Of a stretch of DNA of 64,000 nucleotides, positions 18,390 through 26,725 are shown in pieces. Under the pieces are notes generated by a model that had not been told where the DNA came from, searched no databases, and worked only from the letters and a program-made list of their open reading frames with translations. The stretch is from Streptomyces sp. HM190 (GTDB lineage: Bacteria; Actinomycetota; Actinomycetes; Streptomycetales; Streptomycetaceae): the NCBI RefSeq assembly GCF_009857135.1, contig NZ_CP047318.1:1116001-1180000 (forward strand), written 5' to 3'. The first letter of the stretch is position 1. Every line of letters starts with the position of its first letter. Position numbers and translations under genes: made by a program.

Positions 18390-19268
18390 ATGCCGCGCCC
18401 GTTCCGTTTCGGAGTCAGTCTGCTCAATCCGACCTCGGCCGAGGAGTGGCGCGCGAAGTGCCGCCGGGCCGAGCGGCTCGGCTACGACGTGATCCTGGTC
18501 CCCGACCATCTGGGCATGCCGGCCCCGTTCCCGGCGCTGGTGGCCGCCGCGGCGGCCACCGAACGGCCCCGGGTCGGCACGTTCGTGCTCAACGCCGGCT
18601 TCTGGAACCCGGCGCTCCTGGCCCGCGAGGTGGCCACCACGGACGCGCTGACCGGCGGACGGCTGGAACTGGGGCTCGGCACCGGGTACGTGCCGGCCGA
18701 GCACGCGAGGGCGGGCCTGCCGTGGGGGTCGCCGGGTGAGCGCGTCGACCGTCTCACGCGGACGATCACGGAGTTACGGCGGCTGCTCGCCTCGGAGGAG
18801 CACCAACCGCGCCCCGAGCAGCGGACGGTTCCGCTGCTCGTCGGCGCCAACGGCGACCGGATGCTGCGGGTCACCGCCGAGCACGCGGACGTCGCGGCGT
18901 TCACGGGCGCCCGGCCCGGGGCGGGCGGCACGCTGGAGGTGCTGACGGCGGAGCAGCTGGACGAACGGGTCGGCCGGTACCACGAGTTCGCCTCCGGCCG
19001 GGAGGAGCCGGCCGAGCTGAACCTGCTGATCCAGATCGTGGAGTTCACCGAGGACCGTGGCGCCGCCGTACAGCCGTGGCTCGGGCACGTCCCGCATCTG
19101 AGCGAGGAACAGGTGCTGCGGCTGCCGCTGGTCCTCGTGGGCACGCTGGACGAGATCGTCGACCAGGTGCTGGCGCAGCGGAAACGGTACGGCTTCACGT
19201 ATCTCACGGTCCTGGAGCCGAACATGGAGGCGTTCGCCCGGGTCGTCGAGGCGCTGCGCGGCAGATGA
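18390..19268 (+). CDS. LLM-class F420-dependent oxidoreductase
   Basis: 292 residues with a luciferase-like TIM barrel. FRFGVSLLNPTSAEEWRAKCRRAERLGYDVILVPDHLGM opens the barrel, VGTFVLNAGFWNPALLAREVATTDALTGGRLELGLGTGY is the F420-binding core, and PLLVGANGDRMLRVTAEHADV is the late conserved block. These enzymes use cofactor F420 for hydride transfer to small molecules; the substrate is unknown. GAGGAGA precedes the ATG at 18390. It is monocistronic. Confidence 0.87.
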   Translation: MPRPFRFGVSLLNPTSAEEWRAKCRRAERLGYDVILVPDHLGMPAPFPALVAAAAATERPRVGTFVLNAGFWNPALLAREVATTDALTGGRLELGLGTGYVPAEHARAGLPWGSPGERVDRLTRTITELRRLLASEEHQPRPEQRTVPLLVGANGDRMLRVTAEHADVAAFTGARPGAGGTLEVLTAEQLDERVGRYHEFASGREEPAELNLLIQIVEFTEDRGAAVQPWLGHVPHLSEEQVLRLPLVLVGTLDEIVDQVLAQRKRYGFTYLTVLEPNMEAFARVVEALRGR

Positions 19269-19287
19269 GGGCGCCCGGTGCCCCCGC

Positions 19288-19715
19288 TCATGGCGGGCGG
19301 AGGACCGGACGCGCGGGGGTGCGGGGGTGCCGGGGACGGGAGGGCCGTCGCCGCGTCGGTGCGGGTGCCGTCAGGCGGTCGTGTCGACGGTGGTGCCGTG
19401 CCCGCTCCGGCGGCCCGTGCAGGGGGGTGCGCTCGTCGCCCTCGGCGGCGGCGCGTACGGCGGTGAGGGTGTAGGCCAGTGCGGCGGCGGCCACGACCGC
19501 GACGAGGGCGAGGCCGAGGGCGTACGACGCGTACGCGCCGTACGGGGAGCCCATGACCAGCGGCGGGAGGAAGCCGCCCAGACCGCCCGCCGCGCCGACC
19601 ACGCCGGTGACCGGGCCGACCCGGGCCGCCGGGGTCATCAGGGCGACCAGGGCGAAGGTCGCCCTGCTGCCCGCGCCGAGCGCGGCCGCCATGGACAGGA
19701 AGGCGACGTGCCGAC
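19288..19715 (-). pseudogene. C-terminal fragment of a NarK-type nitrate/nitrite transporter
   Basis: On the minus strand the frame reads VAFLSMAAALGAGSRATFALVALMTPAARVGPVTGVVGAAGGLGGFLPPLVMGSPYG. This is the late core of NarK2-type major-facilitator nitrate transporters, followed by one membrane span. The first two-thirds of a NarK (about 300 residues) are missing, and the upstream sequence (19716-19926) has no transporter homology. This is a decayed remnant, consistent with the truncated narI at 21.5-22.3 kb. Confidence 0.72.
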
Positions 19716-19832
19716 GGGCGCGAGTGGGAGCGTGAACTTTCGTCCTGGTGGTGGCGCGCCACCGGGGACCGCGCGTGCGCCGCAGACCCCTCGTCCGCGG
19801 AACGGCGACCCGTGGCCACTGTCCGGGTCCGG

Positions 19833-19877
19833 GTCCGGCCGGCGGCACGGGCCATGGGTCCCTGCCGCCGGCCGGAC
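19833..19877. repeat. Inverted repeat with a DosR-box-like dyad in its loop
   Basis: A perfect 15-bp inverted repeat (19833-19847 with 19863-19877) encloses a 15-base loop. Bases 19849-19862 of that loop read GGGCCATGGGTCCC, fitting a GGGNC-N4-GNCCC dyad. It could be a hairpin, an operator, or both, and lies between the narK remnant and the PNPOx gene. Confidence 0.6.
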
Positions 19878-19926
19878 GGTCCCGGGTCGGCCCAGCCGTC
19901 CGCCATGCCGGGGAGGCGGTCTTCGC

Positions 19927-19972
19927 GCGCCTGCCGGGGGTAGGGCCGATCGGCCCTACCCCCGGCAGGCGC
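19927..19972. repeat. 46-bp perfect palindrome just upstream of the PNPOx gene
   Basis: Bases 19927-19972 are a perfect, loop-free palindrome (23 bp per arm) centred at 19949/19950. The centre contains GGGCCGATCGGCCC (19943-19956), a perfect GGGNC-N4-GNCCC dyad. It ends only 4 bases before an in-frame GTG and 19 before the ATG of the next gene. Confidence 0.9.
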
Positions 19973-19991
19973 CCGCGTGCACGATGAACCG

Positions 19992-20414
19992 ATGTTCCAG
20001 AACGACGCCTTTCGCGTGCTAGACGGGGAGGAGTGCCGGCGCCTGCTCGCCAGGGTGCCGGTCGGCCGTGTGGTCTACACCCGGCAGGCACTGCCCGCGG
20101 TCCTCCCGGTCAACTTCGCCCTGGACACGGACGGCTCCGTTCTGCTGCGCACCTCACGGGGCTCCGACCTCGTCCGCGCGGTCGACGGGGTGGTGGTCGC
20201 CTTCGAGGCCGACGAGTTCGACGCCGTGACCCGGTCCGGCTGGAGCGTCGTCGTCACCGGGCGGGCCACCACGGTGACCGATCCCGCCGATCAGGCGCGG
20301 CTGTCGCAGGCCGGGCCCGCGTCCTGGATGCCGCTGCGGGACCCGGTGTTCGTGCGGATCACGGCGGAGATGGTCACCGGCCGCGAACTCACGGGAGCGC
20401 ACGCCCTGCGGTGA
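19992..20414 (+). CDS. PNPOx-like flavin/F420-binding oxidase family protein
   Basis: 140 residues from ATG 19992 (an in-frame GTG at 19977 is also possible). The pyridoxamine-5'-phosphate-oxidase-like split barrel shows as LDGEECRRLLARVPVGRVVYTRQALPAVLPVNFALD, then LLRTSRGSDLVRAV and a VVVTGRAT strand, and ends with VFVRITAEMVTGREL. Proteins of this kind in Streptomyces and mycobacteria sit in hypoxia/dormancy gene sets and bind flavin, heme or F420. A 46-bp perfect palindrome lies directly in front. The 3' end overlaps the convergent nitroreductase gene by 26 bases. Confidence 0.83.
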   Translation: MFQNDAFRVLDGEECRRLLARVPVGRVVYTRQALPAVLPVNFALDTDGSVLLRTSRGSDLVRAVDGVVVAFEADEFDAVTRSGWSVVVTGRATTVTDPADQARLSQAGPASWMPLRDPVFVRITAEMVTGRELTGAHALR

Positions 20415-21381
20415 GGCCGAGGTCGGCACAGGCGCGGGGCGTGGGGCCGCCGTCGGGGCCGTACCCGAACCGGATCAGCAGCTGCGGGTGGCAGCGCCGC
20501 CGCGATCCCGCCGTGGCCGCCCGCAGGTCCGGCCACTCCATCGCCTGGTGCAGCATCGACGTGCGCACCCCGTGCCGGGTCGCCGTGAGCAGGACGCGCT
20601 GCAGCGCCTGCCCCGCCCGCAGCCAGTCCTCCCGCCGGTCCTGCGCCGTCCACAGCAGGGCCACCTGGGCGTGGCGTTCGAAGCGCAGGGCGGGCCGCGG
20701 AGGAGTGGGCGTGCGGCCCGTGAAGTCCCGTACCGGGATGCGCCCGGACGCGTCCCGCGGGCCGAGCGTCGTCAGGGGAATGCCGTAGGGGGCGGCCGTA
20801 CCGGGAGCGGTGACCCAGGTGCGCGCCTCGGCCGCGCGGGCCGGGTGGGCGGTGTTGCGGGCCTCCGCGATCTGCGTCAGGCGCAGCAGGTTCCGTGTCC
20901 CGATGATGTCGGGCACGAGCAGGTGGGCGCCCTCGGCGAGGGCCGAGCCGGTCATCTCGGCCACGATCCGCTCCGGGACGGGGCGGCCGGTGAACGGCAT
21001 CCGGCTCGTGTGCCGCCGCTCGACCGCCTCGTACAGCTCACCGAGGGGCAGCCGCCCGTCCGTGGCGGGTTCGGCGAGCTGGACCCCGGCCAGCAGGTCC
21101 GGGTCGTCCGCCGCGGGGAGCAGCCGGACGGTGGGCTCCCAGCCCAGGTGGGCGGCGGCCACCCGCAGGTTGAGGACGGCGGCGCCCACCGACAGGTGCT
21201 GGGCGCGCAGGTCCGGGTCGGCAAGCGGCAGACCGCGCCGACGGTCGGCGCGGACCTCGATCGACCGGCTCTCGGGGACGAGGCCGAACCGCCAGGGCTG
21301 CGTGTTGTGGATCGACGGCGCCGCGACCGCCGCGGCCAGCAGGGTGTGCACGGCGGTGGCGTCGACTTCGCGGGTGTGCAT
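20389..21381 (-). CDS. Acg-family nitroreductase-like protein
   Basis: 330 residues made of two diverged nitroreductase half-domains. AAAVAAPSIHNTQPWRFGL (about 16-34) is the hallmark of the Acg family (M. tuberculosis Rv2032-like), with RRHTSRMPFTGRPVP in the middle and a second half ending PQLLIRFGYGPDGGPTPR. Acg proteins bind FMN but often lack classical nitroreductase activity and belong to DosR dormancy regulons. Here it sits beside PNPOx, AdhE and ribosome-hibernation genes. A near-perfect dyad GGGCCGTACGGCCT lies 87 bases upstream. Confidence 0.86.
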   Translation of the reverse strand: MHTREVDATAVHTLLAAAVAAPSIHNTQPWRFGLVPESRSIEVRADRRRGLPLADPDLRAQHLSVGAAVLNLRVAAAHLGWEPTVRLLPAADDPDLLAGVQLAEPATDGRLPLGELYEAVERRHTSRMPFTGRPVPERIVAEMTGSALAEGAHLLVPDIIGTRNLLRLTQIAEARNTAHPARAAEARTWVTAPGTAAPYGIPLTTLGPRDASGRIPVRDFTGRTPTPPRPALRFERHAQVALLWTAQDRREDWLRAGQALQRVLLTATRHGVRTSMLHQAMEWPDLRAATAGSRRRCHPQLLIRFGYGPDGGPTPRACADLGLTAGRALP

Positions 21382-21467
21382 CGCGGCTCCTTCGCAGAGG
21401 TGTCCTCCCTTCTCCCACCCTGCGCCGCGGCTCGCGGGCCGGGGAGGGTTGGCCGGCCCCGGCCCGT

Positions 21468-21481
21468 GGGCCGTACGGCCT
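21468..21481. promoter_or_regulatory. Candidate DosR/OsdR-type box upstream of the Acg gene
   Basis: GGGCCGTACGGCCT matches the GGGNC-N4-GNCCC dyad with one terminal mismatch, in the Acg/narI intergenic region. The same pattern recurs at 19849, 19943 and 23241, but assignment to a DosR/OsdR-type response regulator is inference. Confidence 0.4.
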
Positions 21482-21536
21482 CATTCGGCAGCCGGATCAC
21501 TCCCGACCCGTTCACGCGTTCGGGTTCCACGGCAGG

Positions 21537-22276
21537 TCACCGTGGGCGTGCCGCCGGCGGTGTGCGGGGCGCCGGCGGTGTGCGGGGCGGACCGGTTCGG
21601 CTGGACCTCCCGCACCTCCCAGCTCCTCGAACACCGGTGGCTGCGGTGGGGGAGCCCCCTGTTCCGCCTGGGCGCCTTCATGGTGATCGCCCGGCATGTC
21701 GTGGGGCTCGCCGTGCCCGACACCTGGACGGAGGCCGCCGGGATCTCCGAGCACGCCTACCACACCACGGCCGTCCGGGCGGGTTCCGTCGCGGGCGTCG
21801 CCATGGTCGCCGGGCTGGGCATGCTGTGCGCCCGCCGGCTCCTGTCACGCCGGATCCGGCTCGGCACCTACCGCAGCGACAGGCTCCTCTTCCCCTTGCT
21901 GTCCGCCACCGTCCTGCTCGGGATCACCGCGACCGCCGCGCACAACGTCTTCGGCGCCGGCTACGACTACCGGTCCACCGTCTCCGTGTGGTTCCGCAGC
22001 CTGTTCGTGCTCCGGCCCGAGCCGGAGGCGATCGCCGGGGCGCCGCTGCTGTTCCAGCTGCACGCGCTGACCGCGTTCCTGCTGTTCGCCGCCCGGCCGT
22101 TCACCCGGCTGGTGCACGCGTGGAGCGCCCCGGTCGGCACTCTGGTCCGCCCGTACCTGGTCCACCGGCGGCGCACCGCGCCGGCGGCCACCCGGGCGAC
22201 GGGCGGCCGGGCGACGGGCGGCCGGGCGACGGGCGGCCGGGCCCAGTGGGCCCCGGGCTCGCGGCGAGCCGCCTGA
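21537..22276 (+). pseudogene. narI: 5'-truncated narI (respiratory nitrate reductase gamma subunit), no narGHJ present
   Basis: From about 21590 the frame reads DRFGWTSRTSQLLEHRWLRWGSPLFRLGAFMVIARHVVGL, then VPDTWTEAAGISEHAYHTTAV, a closing QLHALTAFLLFAARPFTRLVHAWSAPVGTLVRPYLVHRRR. This is NarI from the first cytoplasmic loop to the end, with the four heme-ligand-type His (ARH, SEHAYH, QLH, LVH) kept. The first membrane helix, which inserts NarI and precedes the RFGWT motif, is missing; upstream is repetitive non-homologous sequence with no good start. The alpha, beta and delta subunit genes are absent. The C-terminal tail carries a 15-bp triplicate. It is probably a non-functional leftover of a narGHJI operon. 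Confidence 0.72.
22194..22238. repeat. Three exact 15-bp tandem repeats in the narI tail
   Basis: The unit GGGCGACGGGCGGCC is repeated three times (22194-22208, 22209-22223, 22224-22238), coding an (ATGGR)-type repeat in the narI reading frame. A second low-complexity patch follows at about 22310-22345. Confidence 0.95.
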
Positions 22277-22347
22277 ACAGCGGACCAGCACCCGCACCAG
22301 CCGCCCCGTCCGGCCCGTCCGGCCTGTTCGGCCTGTTCGGCCTGCGA

Positions 22348-23046
22348 TCAGGCGCTCCGGTGGGCTTTCTGGATGTGGAAGTTGAAGTCCGCGTGGCCGA
22401 GCGCACCGTACAGGCGCAGCCAGATGGGCAGCAGCATCTCGGCGCCACGGGCGGTGGTGATGTCGCCCAGGTCGATGATGTCGTCGGCGGGCCACCCGAA
22501 GGACCTGAGCAGGTCCGTGACAGCCCTTTTGGCCTCGGCGTCGTCACCGGAGACGAACACGGTGTGGGCACCCGGCACCCGTGCCGGGTCGACCATGATC
22601 CGGGCGTTCATCGTGTTGAGGGTCTTGACGACCTTCGCTTCGGTGAAGGCGCGCTGGATCTGCTCCCCGAGGCTGTCGGTGCCGACCGGGTCCAGCGACG
22701 GCGGCATGCCCCGGGAGAAGTCCAGGGGGTTGGCGATGTCGATGACGATCTTGCCGACCAGGTTCGCGGCACCGGCCGACTCCAGGGCCCGCAGACTGCT
22801 CAGGCCCTCGGTGGCGTTGAGCACCACCTCGCCCTGGGCGGCCGCGTCGGCGAAGGCCGCCAGTCGGACCTGCGGATGCTCGGCCTGCCACCGGGCGTAC
22901 GGCGGATTGCCGTAGTCGTCGGGCTGGGTGCGGGCGAGGGTCGCCTGCGGGTCGCGGGTGCCGACGACGACCTCATGACCGAGTGAGGACAGTTTGCCGG
23001 CGATCGTCCGGCCGACGACGCCGGTGCCGAGTACTGCGTGACGCAT
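22348..23046 (-). CDS. F420-dependent NADP reductase-like / NAD(P)-binding oxidoreductase
   Basis: 232 residues. An N-terminal Rossmann fold GTGVVGRTIAGKLSSLGHEVVVGTRDP (residues 7-33) is typical of the NADP_oxidoreductase_F420 family. It is followed by VVLNATEG, VIDIANPLDFSRGMPP and VVKTLNTMNARIMVDPARV, all conserved in these small reductases. The DDAEAKRAV-LLRSFGW block binds the cofactor end. It likely exchanges hydride between NADP(H) and F420 or a related partner. It is divergent from adhE, sharing the 353-base region between them. Confidence 0.82.
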   Translation of the reverse strand: MRHAVLGTGVVGRTIAGKLSSLGHEVVVGTRDPQATLARTQPDDYGNPPYARWQAEHPQVRLAAFADAAAQGEVVLNATEGLSSLRALESAGAANLVGKIVIDIANPLDFSRGMPPSLDPVGTDSLGEQIQRAFTEAKVVKTLNTMNARIMVDPARVPGAHTVFVSGDDAEAKRAVTDLLRSFGWPADDIIDLGDITTARGAEMLLPIWLRLYGALGHADFNFHIQKAHRSA

Positions 23047-23240
23047 GAATGCGGGTCCTTTCCGGCGGTACGGACGGCTCGGTGTGACGCCGTGCCCCCG
23101 TGCGCCAGGACGAAGCGGACATCGACACCTCCACCATCACCCCGGGACATCGACAGCGCCCGCGAACTCGGCCGAATGCCCGAAGCGGTGCGTGATACGG
23201 CGTGCCGGGTCGTCAGGTGTCCGACCGGCCCCGACCGGCC

Positions 23241-23254
23241 GGGACCCTCGGCCC
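23241..23254. promoter_or_regulatory. Candidate DosR/OsdR-type box upstream of adhE
   Basis: GGGACCCTCGGCCC fits GGGNC-N4-GNCCC; a weaker second copy, GGGACCTTCGCCGC, starts at 23261, exactly 20 bases later (about two helical turns). It lies about 146 bases before the adhE ATG, in the 353-base gap with the divergent reductase gene. The rest of that gap shows no gene. Confidence 0.45.
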
Positions 23255-23399
23255 CCGGCCGGGACCTTCGCCGCCTGGGGAGCGGCCCCCGGCCACGGAA
23301 GGGTGGGGGTGGAAGCGGTACCGGACCCCGGTGCGGCTCCCCGCACGGCCATCCCGCCGGTCTTCCGGCCCCCGACCTCGACGACGGAGGCGCACCCTC

Positions 23400-26060
23400 A
23401 TGACCCGACAGGACGACGCCCTGCCCCGCCCTGCCGCACCGGGCGACGAGCCGTCCGAGACCGCGATCGCCGTCGATCGTCTGGTCACGAACGGGCTCAA
23501 GGCGCTCGCCGACTACGAGGACCTGACCCAGGAGACGATCGACCACATCGTCGGGAAGGCGTCGGTCGCCGCCCTGGACCGGCACACGGAACTCGCGCGG
23601 CTCGCGGTGGAGGAGACCGGCCGCGGTGTCTTCGAGGACAAGGCGGCCAAGAACATGTTCGCGTGCGAGCACGTCACGCACAGCATGGGCGGCATGAAGA
23701 CCGTCGGGGTCATCGCCCGCGACGACATCGAGGACATGGTCGAGATCGCGGAACCCGTGGGGGTGGTGTGCGCGATCACGCCGGTCACCAACCCGACCTC
23801 CACCACGGTCTTCAAGGCGCTGATGGCGTTGAAGACCCGCAACCCGGTCGTCTTCGCCTTCCACCCCTCGGCCCAGCGCTGCAGCGCCCGCGCGGCGCGG
23901 ATCGTGCGCGACGCGGCCGTCGCCGCCGGGGCACCGGAGCACTGCGTGCAGTGGATCGAGACGCCGTCCGTCCAGGCGACCGGCCTGCTGATGCGGCACC
24001 CGGGTGTCGCCCTGATCCTCGCCACCGGCGGCAACGCCATGGTCAAGGCCGCCTACTCGGCGGGGAAGCCCGCCCTGGGCGTCGGCGCCGGGAACGTCCC
24101 GGCGTACGTCCACAGGAGTGCCCGGCTGCGCCGCGCCGTCAACGACCTGGTGCTGTCCAAGACGTTCGACAACGGCATGATCTGCGCCTCCGAGCAGGCC
24201 GTCATCCTCGACAACGAGATCCACGACGAGGCCCTGGCGGAGTTCCGCAGGCTGCGCGCGCATGTGGCGAGCGCCGAGGAGAAGGCGAAGCTGGAGGCGT
24301 TCCTGTTCCCCGCCGGCCGGGCGGGCGCCGGGTGCGAGCCCAAGGTGAACGCCGCCGCGGTGGGGCGGAGCCCGGTGTGGATCGCCGAGCAGGCCGGCTT
24401 CACCGTGCCCGCCGACACCTCGCTCATCCTGGTGGAGGCCGACCGCGTCGGCCCGGACGAGCCGCTCACCCGCGAGAAGCTCTGCCCCGTGCTCGCCGTC
24501 CTGCGGGCCGGCTCCGAGGAGCAGGGCTTCGCCCTGGCCGCCGACATGGTCGCCTTCCACGGCCAGGGCCACAGCGCGGTCGTCCACACCGAGGACAGGG
24601 CGGTGGCGGAGGCGTACGGCAGACGGATGAAGACGGTGCGGATCATCGTGAACGCGCCCTCCTCCCAGGGCGCGATCGGCGGCATCTACAACAGCCTCCT
24701 GCCGTCCCTCACCCTGGGCTGCGGCTCGTGGGGCAGCACGTCGGTGTCCGACAACGTGTCCGCCGCCCATCTCCTCAACATCAAGCGGGTCGGCACCCGC
24801 CGCAACAACCTCCAGTGGTTCAAGGTCCCGCCGAAGATCTACTTCGAGCCGCAGGCCATCCGCTACCTGGCCGCCATGCCGGACGTCCACCGCGTCACGA
24901 TCGTCACCGACGCGACGATGACCCGCCTCGGCTTCGTCGACCGTGTGGACCGCGTCCTCAAGCGCCGCCCCGAACCGGTGACGCTGCAGATCATCGACGA
25001 CGTCGAACCCGAACCCAGCATCGACTCGGTGCGACGCGGGGCACTCCTGATGCGGGACTTCCGCCCGGACACGATCATCGCGCTCGGTGGCGGCTCACCC
25101 ATGGACGCAGCGAAGGTGATGTGGCTGCTGTACGAACACCCGGACGTCGACTTCGCCGACATGCGGCACAAGTTCTCCGACATCCGCAAGCGGGCCTTCC
25201 GCTTCCCGACACCGGGCAGCCGGGCGCGGCTGGTGTGCGTGCCCACCACCTCCGGCACCGGCGCCGAGGTCACCCCGTTCGCCGTCATCTCCGACCCCGC
25301 GACGGGCAAGAAGTACCCGCTCGCCGACTACGCGCTCACCCCGAGCGTGGCCGTCGTCGACCCCCTCCTGACCACCGCGCTGCCCCCGGCGCTGGCCGCC
25401 GACAGCGGCTTCGACGCGCTCACCCACGCCATCGAGGCGTATGTCTCCGTCTACGCGAACGACTTCACCGACGGCCTCGCGCTGCACGCGATCCGGCTGG
25501 TCTTCGACCACCTCGAAGCAGCCGTGAACGACCGTGCGGGCGCGGCGGAGGCGCGGGAGAGGATGCACAACGCCGGCACCATCGCGGGGATGGCGTTCGG
25601 CAACGCCTTCCTCGGCATCGTCCACGCCATGTCCCACACCCTCGGCGCCACCTTCGGCATCGCCCACGGCCGCACCAACGCCGTCCTGCTCCCCCACGTC
25701 ATCCGTTACAACGGCGCCGTCCCCGGCAAGCTCACCGGCTGGCCCAAGTACGAGCACTACCGCGCCCCGGAACGCTTCCAGGACATCGCCCGGACCCTCG
25801 GCCTGCCGGCCGGCACCCCGCAGGACGGCGTCGAGTCGCTCGCCCGGGCCGTCGAACGGCTGCGGGACGCCGTGGGCATCGAACCTTCGTTCGCATCTCT
25901 CGGTGTCGACGAGCGCGCGTTCCTCGACGCGCTGCCCCAGCAGGCCCTCAACGCCTTCGAGGACCAGTGCGCCCCCGCCAACCCGCGGATGCCGCTGCTC
26001 GACGACATGCAGGACCTGATGCGAGCGGCGTACCACGGCCGCGGCCGGACGGCGTCCTGA
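23400..26060 (+). CDS. adhE: Bifunctional acetaldehyde-CoA / alcohol dehydrogenase
   Basis: 886 residues. Residues 1 to about 450 are a CoA-acylating aldehyde dehydrogenase, with the catalytic Cys262 in TFDNGMICASEQAV and the family block GGIYNSLLPSLTLGCGSWG. Residues about 480-886 are an iron-dependent alcohol dehydrogenase, with NAD-binding IALGGGSPMDAAKVMW and metal ligands in DALTHAIEAYVS, GNAFLGIVHAMSHTLGA and IAHGRTNAVLLPHVIRYN. The fusion matches the usual AdhE length and makes ethanol from acetyl-CoA, regenerating two NAD+. In an aerobic Streptomyces this fits an oxygen-limitation role, in line with its Acg/PNPOx/nar neighbours. ATG 23400 is used because longer in-frame starts lack family sequence. 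Confidence 0.94.
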   Translation: MTRQDDALPRPAAPGDEPSETAIAVDRLVTNGLKALADYEDLTQETIDHIVGKASVAALDRHTELARLAVEETGRGVFEDKAAKNMFACEHVTHSMGGMKTVGVIARDDIEDMVEIAEPVGVVCAITPVTNPTSTTVFKALMALKTRNPVVFAFHPSAQRCSARAARIVRDAAVAAGAPEHCVQWIETPSVQATGLLMRHPGVALILATGGNAMVKAAYSAGKPALGVGAGNVPAYVHRSARLRRAVNDLVLSKTFDNGMICASEQAVILDNEIHDEALAEFRRLRAHVASAEEKAKLEAFLFPAGRAGAGCEPKVNAAAVGRSPVWIAEQAGFTVPADTSLILVEADRVGPDEPLTREKLCPVLAVLRAGSEEQGFALAADMVAFHGQGHSAVVHTEDRAVAEAYGRRMKTVRIIVNAPSSQGAIGGIYNSLLPSLTLGCGSWGSTSVSDNVSAAHLLNIKRVGTRRNNLQWFKVPPKIYFEPQAIRYLAAMPDVHRVTIVTDATMTRLGFVDRVDRVLKRRPEPVTLQIIDDVEPEPSIDSVRRGALLMRDFRPDTIIALGGGSPMDAAKVMWLLYEHPDVDFADMRHKFSDIRKRAFRFPTPGSRARLVCVPTTSGTGAEVTPFAVISDPATGKKYPLADYALTPSVAVVDPLLTTALPPALAADSGFDALTHAIEAYVSVYANDFTDGLALHAIRLVFDHLEAAVNDRAGAAEARERMHNAGTIAGMAFGNAFLGIVHAMSHTLGATFGIAHGRTNAVLLPHVIRYNGAVPGKLTGWPKYEHYRAPERFQDIARTLGLPAGTPQDGVESLARAVERLRDAVGIEPSFASLGVDERAFLDALPQQALNAFEDQCAPANPRMPLLDDMQDLMRAAYHGRGRTAS

Positions 26061-26092
26061 ACCACCTCACCCACTCCAGGAAGGACATCACC

Positions 26093-26467
26093 ATGACCAG
26101 CGACACGCCCCGGACCACGTCGGCGGTGCGGCTGCGTTCCGACGGCCCCGTGGACAGGGAGACGCTCGACTACGCGCGCACGAAGATCGACGCCGTGGTC
26201 GGGCGGCCGGGGCTGCCCGCCGTCACCGGCGAGGTGCGGATCGTGCGGGCGGGCGCCGGGCACGCGGAGCACCCCTGGCTGGCGACGGCCGACCTGCGGG
26301 TCGGCGGCCGGCACGTGGTCGTCGTCGCCGAGGAGGCCACCGGCCGGGAGGTCGTGGACGTGCTGCGGGACCGGCTGGACCGCCAGACCGACCGGGCAGC
26401 CCACGCCGGGCACGACACGCATCGGACGCCGCCCCCGCCGTGGCGTGGCGGCGGCCGGTCCGCGTAG
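26093..26467 (+). CDS. HPF/RaiA-like ribosome hibernation factor (short form)
   Basis: 124 residues from ATG 26093, with AGGAAGGA upstream and 32 bases after adhE, likely the same operon. VRLRSDGPVDRETLDYARTKIDAVVG followed by a beta strand pair and RHVVVVAEEATGREVVDVLRDRLDRQ fits the sigma-54-modulation/S30EA fold of ribosome-associated hibernation factors. It lacks the C-terminal dimerisation domain of long HPF. Dormancy regulons in mycobacteria include such a protein, which supports the hypoxia reading of this block. The Pro/His-rich tail ends at the edge of a MITE-like element. Confidence 0.72.
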   Translation: MTSDTPRTTSAVRLRSDGPVDRETLDYARTKIDAVVGRPGLPAVTGEVRIVRAGAGHAEHPWLATADLRVGGRHVVVVAEEATGREVVDVLRDRLDRQTDRAAHAGHDTHRTPPPPWRGGGRSA

Positions 26468-26641
26468 GGCGTGTTTCGAGAGTGGCGTCGTCTGCCCGAA
26501 GGGCAGGCCCGGCGGCGTCCGGTGCGTGCGATCGCACGGCGGAGGGTCGCCCCGATACCGGTGGTATCGGGGCGGTCCCGACAACGCGGCGAGCGTGCGT
26601 GCCGGACGCCGCCGGGCAGACGGGACTTTCGCAACACGCCC
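26467..26641. mobile_element. MITE-like inverted-repeat element, 175 bp, no coding capacity
   Basis: The left end GGGCGTGTTTCGAGAGT (26467 on) matches the reverse complement of the right end, GGGCGTGTTGCGAAAGT (ending 26641). The arms stay similar inward (GTCTGCCC, then GGCGGCGTCCGG) and meet in a central hairpin, GCCCCGATACC-GGT-GGTATCGGGGC, near 26550-26575. It starts on the last base of the HPF stop codon. These ends do not match the IS5 or IS1380 elements in this window. Such elements are frequent in Streptomyces intergenic regions and can double as terminators. Confidence 0.78.
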
Positions 26642-26725
26642 CAGGGCCCGCTTCCGCCCCCGCGAGGAACGCGGGGGCGGAAAATCCGTTCGCCGGACAG
26701 GTGAGCGCTCTGCTTGGCTCGCCCC

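Noticed and set aside
23045..26092. Very long second-frame reading (over 1,000 codons) over adhE
   Set aside because: Arg/Gly/Pro-rich out-of-frame translation of a clear AdhE gene; only its last part (26093-26467) is a real gene with its own ribosome binding site.
26467..26641. MITE ends tested as derivatives of the IS5-family element
   Set aside because: GGGCGTGTT... does not resemble the A(A/G)GTTGTCCCGTAA ends, and no CTAG target is present.
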